From assembly GCF_004210375.1 (NCBI RefSeq), contig NC_134827.1, positions 101,293,285 through 101,357,284 of the forward strand: a stretch of 64,000 bases of DNA. The letters are read 5' to 3'. Below, in pieces: positions 46,505 through 59,568 of the stretch. Each line of letters opens with the position of its first letter. The stretch's first letter is position 1. The notes below the pieces were generated by a model, which saw only the letters and a list, made by a program, of their open reading frames with translations, was not told the origin of the DNA and searched no databases. The position numbers and the translations under genes are program-made. Source of the stretch: Tachypleus tridentatus. Taxonomy: Eukaryota > Arthropoda > Merostomata > Xiphosura > Limulidae.

Positions 46505-46640
46505 TCTTGATGATGAAAAACCCACTTGAAATAAAAACGTATCTCGCAACGGCTTGTATGGGAATTAACACTTACTGATAAGGAGAGAACACCGTTTCGA
46601 CCTTCCTAGGTCATCTTCAGGTCTCCATTTCTAATACAAG
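46505..46640 (-). repeat. Dispersed repeat with hammerhead-like core
   Basis: On the minus strand CCTGAAGATGACC-TAGGAA-GGTCGAAACG is followed by GTGTTCTCTCC and, further on, CAAGTGGGTTTTTCATCATC, which also occurs near 25,075. A GACC/GGTC stem separates CTGAAGA from GAAA as in hammerhead cores, but one extra T follows CTGAAGA. It is possibly a Penelope-like element terminus. Confidence 0.4.
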
Positions 46641-46890
46641 TAATAGACAGTGAAAATATAATTAATTTGAAAATACTTCAATCTCATCAGAAACGAAATT
46701 CGTAACATCACGGATTCAAAGTCGCCATTTTTAGCAAAAATACGAGAAACGTTTCGTTATGATAATTCATTGCCAGATTAAATAAATATACATATTTATA
46801 AATCAAAGTTATGCTTAGGTGAATAATTCTACAACATAGTAATATAATATGAACAGGTGCTCACGTGAATCCTTGTACAAACACTTACAG

Positions 46891-47013
46891 CCACCAGGTG
46901 GCTCAGTAAAAAAGCTTGAAAATTTATAACATTAAAGTTGAGGTTCGATCCCTGTGATGGCCAAAATGCGTACAACCCATTATGAAGTTTTGCACTGAGA
47001 TTAACAAACACAC
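46891..47013 (+). mobile_element. Short SINE, diverged
   Basis: CACCAGGTGGCTCAGTAAAA head, GAGGTTCGATCCCTG box B and CATTATGAAGTTTTGCAC tail. A second fragment at about 47035-47105 (GGGTCCGATTCTCC ... GCCCATTATGGCTTTCC) follows. Confidence 0.65.
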
Positions 47014-47556
47014 TTAAGAGAAATTCCTGTGATGTGTCAGGGTCCGATTCTCCGCAGTAGACACAGCATCTAGCCCATTATGGCTTTCCCATAAGACAAA
47101 CAGACACGAAGAGAAATTACTCAAATTAATAAGTGAAATGTTTCAATGTGAACATATTATCGTAAAAGAACAACTTATTTTTGATGCGTGTGAGTACTCG
47201 ATAGACTGAGAAGAGCTGTGTCATGTGATTTTGAAATGTGTGTTTTGTGGCTGACGTTGAACACGGAATACAGTTTCTACCCCAAAGCAGTTAGGGTTAG
47301 CATAACAAATTATATGAAGGTGTTTAAATGTTATCTTAGCTTACTAACCTTGATCCGTCAAATTTCACTTGCTGATAACTGGATGAAAAATATGATGTAG
47401 GACACTACCGAGACCAGACCACCTTGTCAGAAAGGTTTACTGAACCAGTCATTGCTTATCGATCAGTAGTTAAATGCAAATAAAGCGGAGCGTGTTATTT
47501 ATAGTCATATGTTTTAATAAGAGTCAGTTTCACACATTTCATCACAGAAAATGTAT

Positions 47557-47631
47557 CCCCTGTAAGTAGGTTTACGGACATACAACGGGTTCAATTCCCC
47601 ACGGTAGGCAGAGCACAGATAGTGTACGTCT
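47557..47631 (+). mobile_element. Short SINE, tail missing
   Basis: GTAGGTTTACGGACATACAA and GGGTTCAATTCCCCACGG with GGCAGAGCACAGATAGT; the 3' end is replaced by the next SINE. Confidence 0.55.
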
Positions 47632-47639
47632 GTGATTGA

Positions 47640-47878
47640 ATTTCGCGCAAAGATATACGAGGGTTATCTTCGCTAGTCATCCCTAATTTAGCAGTGTAAC
47701 ACTAGAGGGAAAGCAGTTAGTCATCACCACCCACCTCCAACTCTAGGGCTACTTTTTTACCAACAAATAGTGGGATTGACTATAAAATTATAACTCTCTC
47801 GGCTGAAAGGGCGAGCATTTTTGGTGTAACCCTCAGATTACGAGTCGAGCACCCTAACCATTAGGCCATGCCGGGCCC
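47640..47878 (-). mobile_element. Long SINE, subfamily B
   Basis: Inverted tail GAATTTCGCGCAAAG to head TTAGGCCATGCCGGGCCC; box B region deleted between TTTTTGGTGTAAC and CCTCAG. Confidence 0.88.
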
Positions 47879-48691
47879 GACAAAGATAGTCTATCCATGT
47901 AAAATTTGGGGCATCTAGTATACACAAGTTTATCACTCTAAATATCCTAATCCTTGGACAACTAGTTGTCGCCCATTTATTACGATTGAAGGAAAATAAA
48001 AATAAAGTAAAGCACCCACCACATACTACTTAAGAACCATAATGTGGGTTTGTTCATATATCAGTTCAGTAGCAGTGTACCATTAGCAGCACCACTCTCG
48101 GGCCTAACCCGATGAACCGACTGTGATCTGGGTACTGCATTGTAAAAGAGATTGGGTTTAGTGTATCCTAACCACAAACATCAGTATCTGGTAGAAAACA
48201 ACCGACGTCTTCGGGAGGAGGGTTCCAATGAGGAAGTGGGTGGCATAAAGAGGGCGAGAGGTGATACGTGCAGCTTTCTATCAGCTGTCTGAAAGTGCAA
48301 CCTGTTTGTACCGTTCTCATTAGTATGCAACATGAATTTTATTTTTGTCCATATTTTAAAGTTTACTTGTATATATATATATCTTTTTGTTCACTGTTAT
48401 ATTTTTAACATTTGTTGTACGATGCATAAGCCGGCTCGTATTTTATTTAATTTATGTAATAGGTAATTAATAGGTCACTTTGTTTATAACAACAAAGCCG
48501 AAAAAAAGATTATTTGTTCAGTTTCCACAACAAGTATCGAATCCAGTGTCATAGGGTAGCATTTAAACAAGTGACTTTGTTTGTTCGGAATTTATTTCAA
48601 TATAATTTATTACAATTCTACTTTTAATGTTATTTCATTGTTTCCAGTTGTATTTCTTAACTTCTGGTTACAGTACTCATAATTTTCTGTA

Positions 48692-48967
48692 GGCCAAGCA
48701 TGACCAGGTGGTTAAGATGCTCGACTCATAATTCGAAGGTCGCAAGTTCGAATCCCCGTCACACCAAACATGCTAGCTCTTTCAGTCGTGGGGACGTTAT
48801 TATGTGACGGTCAATCCAACTATTCGTTAGGAAAAGAGTATCCCAAGAGATGGCGGTGGGTGATGATGACTAGATGTCTTTCCTCTAGTGTTAAATTGCT
48901 ATATTAGGGAAGGCTAGTGCAGATAGCCCTCGTGTAGCTTTGGGTTAAATTCAAAAACAGACATAAT
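48692..48967 (+). mobile_element. Long SINE, subfamily B, with target-site duplication
   Basis: GGCCAAGCATGACCAGGTGG head, AGTTCGAATCC box B, full central domain. CATAATTTT flanks both sides (48678-48686, 48962-48970). Confidence 0.9.
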
Positions 48968-49800
48968 TTTATTTTTAAAAGTTACTTTCAGTTATGTTTT
49001 TATTTGTAGTTTTTCATTTATGGCTGTTTTGTTTTGGATTATTACATTTCAATTTGAGTTGTAGTCTTTTATTTTACTTCAACTGTTTACTGAAGTTTTC
49101 AGTCTATAGTTTAATTAAGGGCCTCATTTGGTCACTGAAGATCATTTTGAAGGATGGGAAATGGAGGACCCTCGAAATAATGAAGCGATTAGCATAAGCT
49201 ATGTCTATAATTCGTGTATGTAATTTTGTTGAATGTTCGTACAGTGTCTACTTGTAGCTGGTCACAACTATGTTGACGGGATATCTGAAGGTCGTATAGA
49301 TGTAGTAATTATTTTGCAGACACGTTACATGCTGCGATTTTTGTTCTTAAGTCTCAGTCTAGCTAGCATACACGCATTTCTGTATGAAATTCTAGGAAGT
49401 TCTCTTATTAAAGCAAAAGGTAAAAAAAAAAAAACTGAGCAAACTTGCTTGAGATGGCCATAACTATATTGAGGAGTGATTTAAATATGTAACTCAAAGG
49501 GTTGTGGGATACCGCAGTAGGACATGGTCCAACTATAAAAATATCTTGGATTTGCTCTTTTCTTTCAAACGCCTTGACCTCAGGAACTTTCTAGTCGTAA
49601 ATAATGCAGAAACTGAATAGGTGGAAGTTATCACAAAATAGTTTTATGACTAAAGATTTTATTAGATGTACAAACTGGTGTTATTTATTATCCTTTACTC
49701 TCTATGTTCATTATAAGTAGTTGGATATTATACCTGAATATCCCATGGTTGAATATCAGTCCATCTCTCGGAAGTTTGCTAAACTCTGAGACAATAAGCT

Positions 49801-52800
49801 TAAACATCTGTTATAATAATAGTTAATACTAGATAGAAAGACTGACTTTAAAATTGTATGAAATAAACATCTGTTATAATAATAGTTAATACTAGATAGA
49901 AAGACTGACTTTAAAATTGTATGAAATAAACATCTGTTATAATAATAGTTAATACTAGATAGAAAGACTGACTTTAAAATCGCATGAAATAAACATCTGT
50001 TATAATAATAGTTAATACTAGATAGAAAGACTGACTTTAAAATCGCATGAAATAAACATCTGTTATAATAATAGTTAATACTAGATAGAAAGACTGACTT
50101 TAAAATTGCATGAAATAAACATCTGTTATAATAATAGTTAATACTAGATAGAAAGACTGACTTTAAAATCGCATGAAATAAACATCTGTTATAATAATAG
50201 TTAATACTAGATAGAAAGACTGACTTTAAAATCGCATGAAATAAACATCTGTTATAATAATAGTTAATACTAGATAGAAAGACTGACTTTAAAATTGTAT
50301 GAAATAAACATCTGTTATAATAATAGTTAATACTAGATAGAAAGACTGACTTTAAAATCGCATGAAATAAACATCTGTTATAATAATAGTTAATACTAGA
50401 TAGAAAGACTGACTTTAAAATTGTATAAAATAAACATCTGTTATAATAATAGTTAATACTAGATAGAAAGACTGACTTTAAAATTGTATGAAATAAACAT
50501 CTGTTATAATAATAGTTAATACTAGATAGAAAGACTGACTTTAAAATCGCATGAAATAAACATCTGTTATAATAATAGTTAATACTAGATAGAAAGACTG
50601 ACTTTAAAATTGTATGAAATAAACATCTGTTATAATAATAGTTAATACTAGATAGAAAGACTGACTTTAAAATCGCATGAAATAAACATCTGTTATAATA
50701 ATAGTTAATATTAGATAGAAAGACTGACTTTAAAATTGTATAAAATAAACATCTGTTATAATAATAGTTAATACTAGATAGAAAGACTGACTTTAAAATT
50801 GTATAAAATAAACATGTTATAATAATAGTTAATACTAGATAGAAAGACTGACTTTAAAATTGTATAAAATAAACATCTGTTATAATAATAGTTAATAAGA
50901 TAGAAAGACTGACTTTAAAATTGTATGAAATAAACATCTGTTATAATAATAGTTAATACTAGATAGAAAGACTGACTTTAAAATTGTATGAAATAAACAT
51001 CTGTTATAATAATAGTTAATACTAGATAGAAAGACTGACTTTAAAATTGTATGAAATAAACATCTGTTATAATAATAGTTAATACTAGATAGAAAGACTG
51101 ACTTTAAAATTGTATGAAATAAACATCTGTTATAATAATAGTTAATACTAGATAGAAAGACTGACTTTAAAATTGTATGAAATAAACATCTGTTATAATA
51201 ATAGTTAATACTAGATAGAAAGACTGACTTTAAAATTGTATAAAATAAACATGTTATAATAATAGTTAATACTAGATAGAAAGACTGACTTTAAAATTGT
51301 ATAAAATAAACATCTGTTATAATAATAGTTAATAAGATAGAAAGACTGACTTTAAAATTGTATGAAATAAACATCTGTTATAATAATAGTTAATACTAGA
51401 TAGAAAGACTGACTTTAAAATTGTATGAAATAAACATCTGTTATAATAATAGTTAATACTAGATAGAAAGACTGACTTTAAAATTGTATGAAATAAACAT
51501 CTGTTATAATAATAGTTAATACTAGATAGAAAGACTGACTTTAAAATTGTATGAAATAAACATCTGTTATAATAATAGTTAATACTAGATAGAAAGACTG
51601 ACTTTAAAATTGTATAAAATAAACATGTTATAATAATAGTTAATACTAGATAGAAAGACTGACTTTAAAATTGTATAAAATAAACATCTGTTATAATAAT
51701 AGTTAATAAGATAGAAAGACTGACTTTAAAATTGTATGAAATAAACATCTGTTATAATAATAGTTAATACTAGATAGAAAGACTGACTTTAAAATTGTAT
51801 GAAATAAACATCTGTTATAATAATAGTTAATACTAGATAGAAAGACTGACTTTAAAATTGTATGAAATAAACATCTGTTATAATAATAGTTAATACTAGA
51901 TAGAAAGACTGACTTTAAAATTGTATGAAATAAACATCTGTTATAATAATAGTTAATACTAGATAGAAAGACTGACTTTAAAATTGTATGAAATAAACAT
52001 CTGTTATAATAATAGTCAATACTAGATAGAAAGACTGACTTTAAAATTGTATGAAATAAACATCTGTTATAATAATAGTTAATACTAGATAGAAAGACTG
52101 ACTTTAAAATTGTATGGAATAAACATCTGTTATAATAATAGTTAATACTAGATAGAAAGACTGACTTTAAAATTGTATGAAATAAACATCTGTTATAATA
52201 ATAGTTAATAAGATAGAAAGACTGACTTTAAAATTGTATGAAATAAACATCTGTTATAATAATAGTTAATACTAGATAGAAAGACTGACTTTAAAATTGT
52301 ATGAAATAAACATCTGTTATAATAATAGTTAATACTAGATAGAAAGACTGACTTTAAAATTGTATGAAATAAACATCTGTTGTAATAATAGTTAATACTA
52401 GATAGAAAGCCTGACTTTAAAATTGTATGAAATAAACATCTGTTATAATAATAGTTAATACTAGATAGAAAGACTGACTTTAAAATTGTATGAAATAAAC
52501 ATCTGTTATAATAATAGTTAATACTAGATAGAAAGACTGACTTTAAAATTGTATGAAATAAACATCTGTTATAATAATAGTTAATACTAGATAGAAAGAC
52601 TGACTTTAAAATTGTATGAAATAAACATCTGTTATAATAATAGTTAATACTAGATAGAAAGACTGACTTTAAAATTGTATGAAATAAACATCTGTTATAA
52701 TAATAGTTAATACTAGATAGAAAGACTGACTTTAAAATTGTATGAAATAAACATCTGTTATAATAATAGTTAATACTAGATAGAAAGACTGACTTTAAAA

Positions 52801-54320
52801 TTGTATGAAATAAACATCTGTTATAATAATAGTTAATACTAGATAGAAAGACTGACTTTAAAATTGTATGAAATAAACATCTGTTATAATAATAGTTAAT
52901 ACTAGATAGAAAGACTGACTTTAAAATTGTATGAAATAAACATCTGTTATAATAATAGTTAATACTAGATAGAAAGACTGACTTTAAAATTGTATGAAAT
53001 AAACATCTGTTATAATAATAGTTAATACTAGATAGAAAGACTGACTTTAAAATTGTATGAAATAAACATCTGTTATAATAATAGTTAATACTAGATAGAA
53101 AGACTGACTTTAAAATTGTATGAAATAAACATCTGTTATAATAATAGTTAATACTAGATAGAAAGACTGACTTTAAAATTGTATGAAATAAACATCTGTT
53201 ATAATAATAGTTAATACTAGATAGAAAGACTGACTTTAAAATTGTATGAAATAAACATCTGTTATAATAATAGTTAATACTAGATAGAAAGACTGACTTT
53301 AAAATTGTATGAAATAAACATCTGTTATAATAATAGTTAATACTAGATAGAAAGACTGACTTTAAAATTGTATGAAATAAACATCTGTTATAATAATAGT
53401 TAATACTAGATAGAAAGACTGACTTTAAAATTGTATGAAATAAACATCTGTTATAATAATAGTTAATACTAGATAGAAAGACTGACTTTAAAATTGTATG
53501 AAATAAACATCTGTTATAATAATAGTTAATACTAGATAGAAAGACTGACTTTAAAATTGTATGAAATAAACATCTGTTATAATAATAGTTAATACTAGAT
53601 AGAAAGACTGACTTTAAAATTGTATGAAATAAACATCTGTTATAATAATAGTTAATACTAGATAGAAAGACTGACTTTAAAATTGTATGAAATAAACATC
53701 TGTTATAATAATAGTTAATACTAGATAGAAAGACTGACTTTAAAATTGTATGAAATAAACATCTGTTATAATAATAGTTAATACTAGATAGAAAGACTGA
53801 CTTTAAAATTGTATGAAATAAACATCTGTTATAATAATAGTTAATACTAGATAGAAAGACTGACTTTAAAATTGTATGAAATAAACATCTGTTATAATAA
53901 TAGTTAATACTAGATAGAAAGACTGACTTTAAAATTGTATGAAATAAACATCTGTTATAATAATAGTTAATACTAGATAGAAAGACTGACTTTAAAATTG
54001 TATGAAATAAACATCTGTTATAATAATAGTTAATACTAGATAGAAAGACTGACTTTAAAATTGTATGAAATAAACATCTGTTATAATAATAGTTAATACT
54101 AGATAGAAAGACTGACTTTAAAATTGTATGAAATAAACATCTGTTATAATAATAGTTAATACTAGATAGAAAGACTGACTTTAAAATTGTATGAAATAAA
54201 CATCTGTTATAATAATAGTTAATACTAGATAGAAAGACTGACTTTAAAATTGTATGAAATAAACATCTGTTATAATAATAGTTAATACTAGATAGAAAGA
54301 CTGACTTTAAAATTGCATGA
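49801..54320. repeat. 63-bp tandem array, ~72 copies
   Basis: Unit ATAAACATCTGTTATAATAA, TAGTTAATACTAGATAGAAA, GACTGACTTTAAAATTGTAT, GAA. Early units alternate ATTGTATG and ATCGCATG. Middle units carry a paired variant (ACATGTTATAA and GTTAATAAGATAG) repeated 437 and 374 bp apart (7- and 6-unit blocks). From about 52.4 kb the units are almost identical. No protein or terminal repeats. Confidence 0.95.
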
Positions 54321-54431
54321 AAAATACAAGTTTAAATTTAAAGAACACTGAAATCATTTCTTCAAATGTTATAAAGTTGTTTAACTGACAATTTAAATAC
54401 AAACAATCTATGTAAGGCTTCTCATACATGA

Positions 54432-54699
54432 GTTTGTTATGAATTTCACACAAAGCTACTCAAAGGCTATCTGTGCTAGTCGTCCCTAATTTAGCAGTGT
54501 AAGACTAGAGGGAAGGCAGCTATTCATCACCACCCACCGCCAACTCTTGGGCTACTCTTTTACCAACGAATATTGGGATTGACCCTCACATTAATGCCCC
54601 CACAGCTGAAAAGGCGAGCATGTTTGGTATGACGAGGATTCGAAACCGCAACCCTCAGATGACGAGTTGAGCGCCTTAACCACCAGGCCATGCCGGGCC
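54432..54699 (-). mobile_element. Long SINE, subfamily B, with target-site duplication
   Basis: Full-length inverted copy. CTTCTCATACATGA and CTTCTCACACATAA flank it. Confidence 0.9.
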
Positions 54700-54836
54700 T
54701 TCTCACACATAAACTAGCAAAAAAGAAAAAAACATAATAACTGAAACACGTGGACTCTAAAAATAGTTGCAGTTTTACTGATAACTTAAAAATAAAATAT
54801 ATATGAAATTGTTTGTGTAACAGCATCGGTTCCAAA

Positions 54837-55976
54837 TCTGTATTATCTGTTTATGTTTACCCTGAGTGGTAAATATTTCATTGTGAATCTGTATTATCTG
54901 TTTATGTTTATCCTGAGTGGTAAATATTTCATTGTGAATCTGTATTATCTGTTTATGTTTATCCTGAGTGGTAAATATTTCATTATGAATCTGTATTATC
55001 TGTTTATGTTTATCCTGAGTGGTAAATATTTCATTATCAACCTGCAGTTTCTGTTTATGTTTATCCTGAGTGGTAAATATTTCATTATCAACCTGCAGTT
55101 TCTGTTTACGTTTATGCTGAGTGGTGAATATTTCATTATAGATCTGTAGTTTCTGTTTATGTTTATCCTGAGTGGTAAATATTTCATTATGAATCTGTAT
55201 TATCTGTTTATATTTATCCTGAGTGGTAAATATTTCATTATGAATCTGTATTATCTGTTTATGTTTATCCTGAGTGGTAAATATTTCATTATCAAAATGC
55301 AGTTTCTGTTTATGTTTATCCTGAGTGGTAAATATTTCATTATCAACCTGCAGTTTCTGTTTATGTTTATGCTGAGTGGTGAATATTTCATTATAGATCT
55401 GTAGTTTCTGTTTATGTTTATGCTGAGTGGTGAATATTTCATTATAGATCTGTAGTTTCTGTTTATGTTTATGCTGAGTGGTGAATATTTCATTATAGAT
55501 CTGTAGTTTCTGTTTACGTTTATGCTGAGTGGTGAATATTTCATTATAGATCTGTAGTTTCTGTTTATGTTTATGCTGAGTGGTGAATATTTCATTATAG
55601 ATCTGTAGTTTCTGTTTATGTTTATGCTGAGTGGTGAATATTTCATTATAGATCTGTAGTTTATGTTTATGTTTATGCTGAGTGGTGAATATTTCATTAT
55701 AGATCTGTAGTTTATGTTTACGTTTATGCTGAGTGGTGAATATTTCATTATAGATCTGTAGTTTCTGTTTATGTTTATGCTGAGTGGTGAATATTTCATT
55801 ATAGATCTGTAGTTTATGTTTATGTTTATGCTGAGTGGTGAATATTTCATTATAGATCTGTAGTTTATGTTTATGTTTATGCTGAGTGGTGAATATTTCA
55901 TTATAGATCTGTAGTTTATGTTTATGTTTATGCTGAGTGGTGAATATTTCATTATAGATCTGTAGTTTCTGTTTTT
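54837..55976. repeat. 51-bp tandem array, ~22 copies
   Basis: Unit CTGTTTATGTTTATCCTGAG, TGGTAAATATTTCATTATGA, ATCTGTAGTTT. The left third uses CCTGAGTGGTAAAT, the right two-thirds GCTGAGTGGTGAAT with TATAGATC. The period is 17 codons, so both strands read open (up to ~230 codons); codon content is plain repeat, not a gene. Confidence 0.94.
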
Positions 55977-56035
55977 ATTTCATTATTTCGAGATGAACTA
56001 ACTTATATTACCCGAGCTTATCACGTGATTTAATT

Positions 56036-56151
56036 ATTTGTTATTAAGCACAAAGATCCATACAATAGGCTACCTGCACTGAGTTCACGGCGAGTTTCGA
56101 AACCCGATTTCTTAGTGTTATTAACTCCCAGACTTACCGCTGAGTCTCGAG
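56036..56151 (-). mobile_element. Short SINE
   Basis: Inverted tail TTATTAAGCACAAAG, inverted box B GTTTCGAAACCCG, and head TTACCGCTGAGTCTCGAGGG. Confidence 0.65.
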
Positions 56152-57494
56152 GGAGTATGCACTTACTAAATATATAAAACAGAAGTAATATTACTTACCA
56201 ATATGTTGTTCCCATTATATCACTGTATTTCGTTAATGTCCCCTCCCCTGGTGTTAAATATTACAAACTCTCATTAGGAATTGTAGCAAAAAACAACAAC
56301 AACAACACACTAAATGATTTAGAAGAAATTTAGGAAAAAATCGGTTTTTGTAGTTTTAGTAAAATTACATTGATATACTGACTTACTATAATATAATATT
56401 ACAACATATTATACGTCTTAAGATACATGCTACATTCGGCCACTGGTCTCAGACATTTTTTACATCTTTTAACAGCATTTAGTTAAGATAATCTGTCAGT
56501 AAAGAATAACGCGCCAGTTTTAAACAGATTATCTTATCTAAACATCAGCCAGACAGAAAGCCTGAATATTAAATTACAGTTGCTCGCTGTTTCTTTAATG
56601 TTTCAATATTCCAACAGCTCAGACAGCAGGCATAGATGTCATCCTATGGTTCTTTGGTATTTCTTTAACGTCTCAAAATTCCAAAGAGAAATCTTCAATG
56701 TATATTACTGTTGCTTGCCTTCACCTGGATGTCCCGCTAAGTCGTGTTATTGTTATCCACTACAATCCTTAACTTACTGGCGAAGGTAACACCAGCGTCA
56801 AACTCTTAAAAAAACGAGTATGTGTGTGTGTGATCCAAGCTCCTTTCCAAAAATAATTCTTAATTTAATATATTCATAAAGCTACGTAATTCTCAGGGTG
56901 TGTAGTTTCGATAAGACATGTAGAGAGAAAAATACATAAAAAAGCAAAGTATTCATAATAATCAGATATGAATATTTAAATAAGTGAACGAGTGGCGGAT
57001 GAAGCAACTTACACGTGGAAACGTCACTCGATTTAATTCTAACCTGCCACGCGGAAATCCAGCTCGTGACAAACACGTAGCTCACCCGTCTCCTTTTCTA
57101 CATAGTTTGACCTAGACAACCTTTCAGTGTGTCGTTCCTCCTTAATTAACCCATTGCCCTACTTCAAAGAGTAGGGCACCTGGTGCAGCTGGCTTAAGAC
57201 AGCTTCAAGTCGGAATTGTGGGTAGGTTTACAAAATATCGGGGATTTCCTCATGTGATAGACTCGGTTTGTTTTCCACTGATGTCTGCAGCCTGGATCTA
57301 AAAGAATACTGGATTTGTTAACATTTCTCAAAACAGCCAACATACTGAATGCGGTGCCTTTCGTCCGCTATGACGTAATAAAGGACGTAATTTACGTTCT
57401 AATTATCGTCACCAGTTGTAATATAAAAAAAAGAGAAAAAATAAGATTGCATTCTAATGATTATCGTTAATTTAATAAATCAAAAAGGAAACTG

Positions 57495-57812
57495 GTCGTT
57501 GTCTGGTAGTTAAGAGTGCTCGGGCTGTAAACTGAGGGTTAATGGTATGCACCTCTTTGGCACAAAAATATATTTCGTACTTTGGGACAGTGGGTTTGTT
57601 TGTTATACATTGACGGTAGAAATGCTCTATATGTGGTATTCGGTCAGATGACAGCATTCCAAGAGTCGGAAGAGGTTCTTTTACACTTTCTCTTAGCTTC
57701 TTAGTTCAAAATTTGTTATTCTACTGTCTCGTACCCTACAGGTCACACTGTTTACTGATGGCTAGCGCAGATAGCCCTCGTGTAGCTTTGCGTAAAATTC
57801 AAAACAAACCAA
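57495..57812 (+). mobile_element. Long SINE, badly degenerate
   Basis: A head-like CTGGTAGTTAAGAGTGCTCG, a central trace and a clear tail (GATGGCTAGCGCAGATAGCC, GTAGCTTTGCGTAAAATTC) are present; the middle is unrecognisable. Confidence 0.5.
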
Positions 57813-58452
57813 ACTAAACCTTGTAGAATCTATCTGGTCTTTCATTTGCAGTCGTGAAGGAAACATTGGTGTTTGTGCTTCCATCTGTTGACGTTTTTAT
57901 TCACTTTTAAAATTATAAAGCTCTGTCCGGAAAATGGAAGAGGAACCTTTTCGTTTCTGTGCTACTTTTATAAATTAGTACTCAAGACCTTTTCCATAAG
58001 TGTTACGCCAAACCAGACAGTTGCTCACATTTCACCTTTGATCTCAACTAAGTCTCTGCCAAAATCATCGATAAAATAACTTATATTACTCTTAGAATAT
58101 GGTGCTGCTATCTAGTAGCAACATTTGTAATTAAAATGTAAAGCGAATTCTCTTCTCAGATAAGTGGTAACGGTATCTTAAACAGAGGTAGGGCATTATG
58201 TCCAGGTTAAAGACCCAGAAGACGACGGCATAGAAGCTAGTTTACCCCCATAAAGTAACCGGTGAATATATGAGCACTTAACAGAACCTTTTAACTTATC
58301 CTTAAACTCTGTTCATATCGCAGCCTCTTAAAACAGACAAATGTTCTCATGTTCCATAAAGATGAGAAACCAGCCAATGGACCAGATACCTATTTGTCTT
58401 ATCAGATTGGCCAGCCGTTCTGGAAAAATTATTTAACGTGTATTAAGTAACG

Positions 58453-58714
58453 GTTTTGTTTGTTTTGAATTTCGCACAAAGCTACTCGAGGGCTATCTGT
58501 CCTAGCCGTCCCTAGTGTAAGACTAGAGGGAAGGCAGCTAGTCATCACCACCCACAGCCAACTCTTAGACTACTCTTTTACCAACGAATAGTGGAATTGA
58601 CCGTAGCATTATAACGCTCCCACGGCTGGGAAGGCGAGCATGTTTGGTGCGACCGGGATTCGAACCCACGGATTACGAGTCGAGCGCCTTGACACGCCTG
58701 GCCATACTGGACCC
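58453..58714 (-). mobile_element. Long SINE, subfamily B
   Basis: Inverted tail TTGAATTTCGCACAAAGC to head GCCTGGCCATACTGG, with a 3' internal loss of the AATTTAGCAG segment and loss near GACCCTCAG. Confidence 0.9.
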
Positions 58715-58767
58715 TTAACATCTGGAATGTAAAAATAAAACAAACAACATAGTAACCATATAAAAAA

Positions 58768-58846
58768 CCGTTTCAGCTAGAAACCTTAGTGGGTTTTACT
58801 TGTCATCTGGCAGGATTGAGTTAAATCACAACTAAGTTTCAGCTAG
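58768..58846. repeat. Second locus of the 66-bp repeat
   Basis: About 1.2 units identical or nearly so to those at 27,379-27,577, cut by the SINE that starts at 58,847. Confidence 0.9.
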
Positions 58847-59115
58847 ATTTGTTTGTTTGTTTTTAAATTTCGCACAAAGCTACTCGAGAGCTATTTGTGC
58901 TAGCCGCCCCTAATTTAGCAGTGTAAGACTAGAGGGAAGGCAGCTAGTCATCACCACCCACCACCAACTCTTAGACTACTCTTTTACCAACGAATAGTGG
59001 GATTGACCGTCACATTATAACGCCCCCACGGCTGGGAGGGCGAGCAGGTTTGGCGCGACGGGGATGCGAACCCGCGACTCTCAGATTACGAGTCGCACGC
59101 CTTAACACGCTTGGT
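58847..59115 (-). mobile_element. Long SINE, subfamily A
   Basis: Inverted tail, full central domain, box B TGCGAACCCGCG and head GCCTTAACACGCTTGG; the first head bases are missing. It sits inside or at the edge of the 66-bp repeat. Confidence 0.9.
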
Positions 59116-59292
59116 TAAACTGTTAACTATCCTTAACAGTTAAGGATAACTATCCTTATCGAGCCTATTAAGTAACGGACTATCTGCAATACAAAATTAT
59201 TTCAGAAATTTAGAGAAACAATTGGTCATCTATTATTAATTAGGTTAACTGAAACGATGGTAGGAAACTTTAGTAAAAAATAATGCACAATG

Positions 59293-59560
59293 TTTTTTAA
59301 TTTTCGCGCAAAGCTACACGATGACTATCTGCGCTATCCATCCATAATTTAGCAATGTAAGGCTAAAGGAAAGGCAGCTAGTCATCACCACCACTGCCAA
59401 CTCTTGGGCTACTCTTTTACAAATGAATCGAGCGATTGACCGTAAAATTATAACGCCCCCACAGTTGGAATGGCGAGAATGTTTGGTGTAATGGGTTTCG
59501 AACCCGTTACCCTCAGATTACGAATCGAGCGTCCCCTAACGACTTGGCCATGCCGGCTCA
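59293..59560 (-). mobile_element. Long SINE, subfamily B
   Basis: Inverted tail TTTTCGCGCAAAGC, central domain, box B TTCGAACCCG and head TTGGCCATGCCGGCT. Confidence 0.88.
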
Positions 59561-59568
59561 TACCGTGC

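Larger units (their letters stand above)
43750..49790. other. Gene-free region with scattered SINEs
   Basis: Open frames here (for example 44337-44537, 47218-47400, 48994-49197, 49233-49463) show no recognisable domain, and their composition matches the AT-rich background. A more GC-balanced segment at about 48050-48310 is unclassified. Confidence 0.55.

Noticed and set aside
54853..55952. Open frames on both strands of the 51-bp array, up to ~233 codons
   Set aside because: The period is a multiple of three with no stop in the unit; peptides are exact repeats with no signal or domain features.
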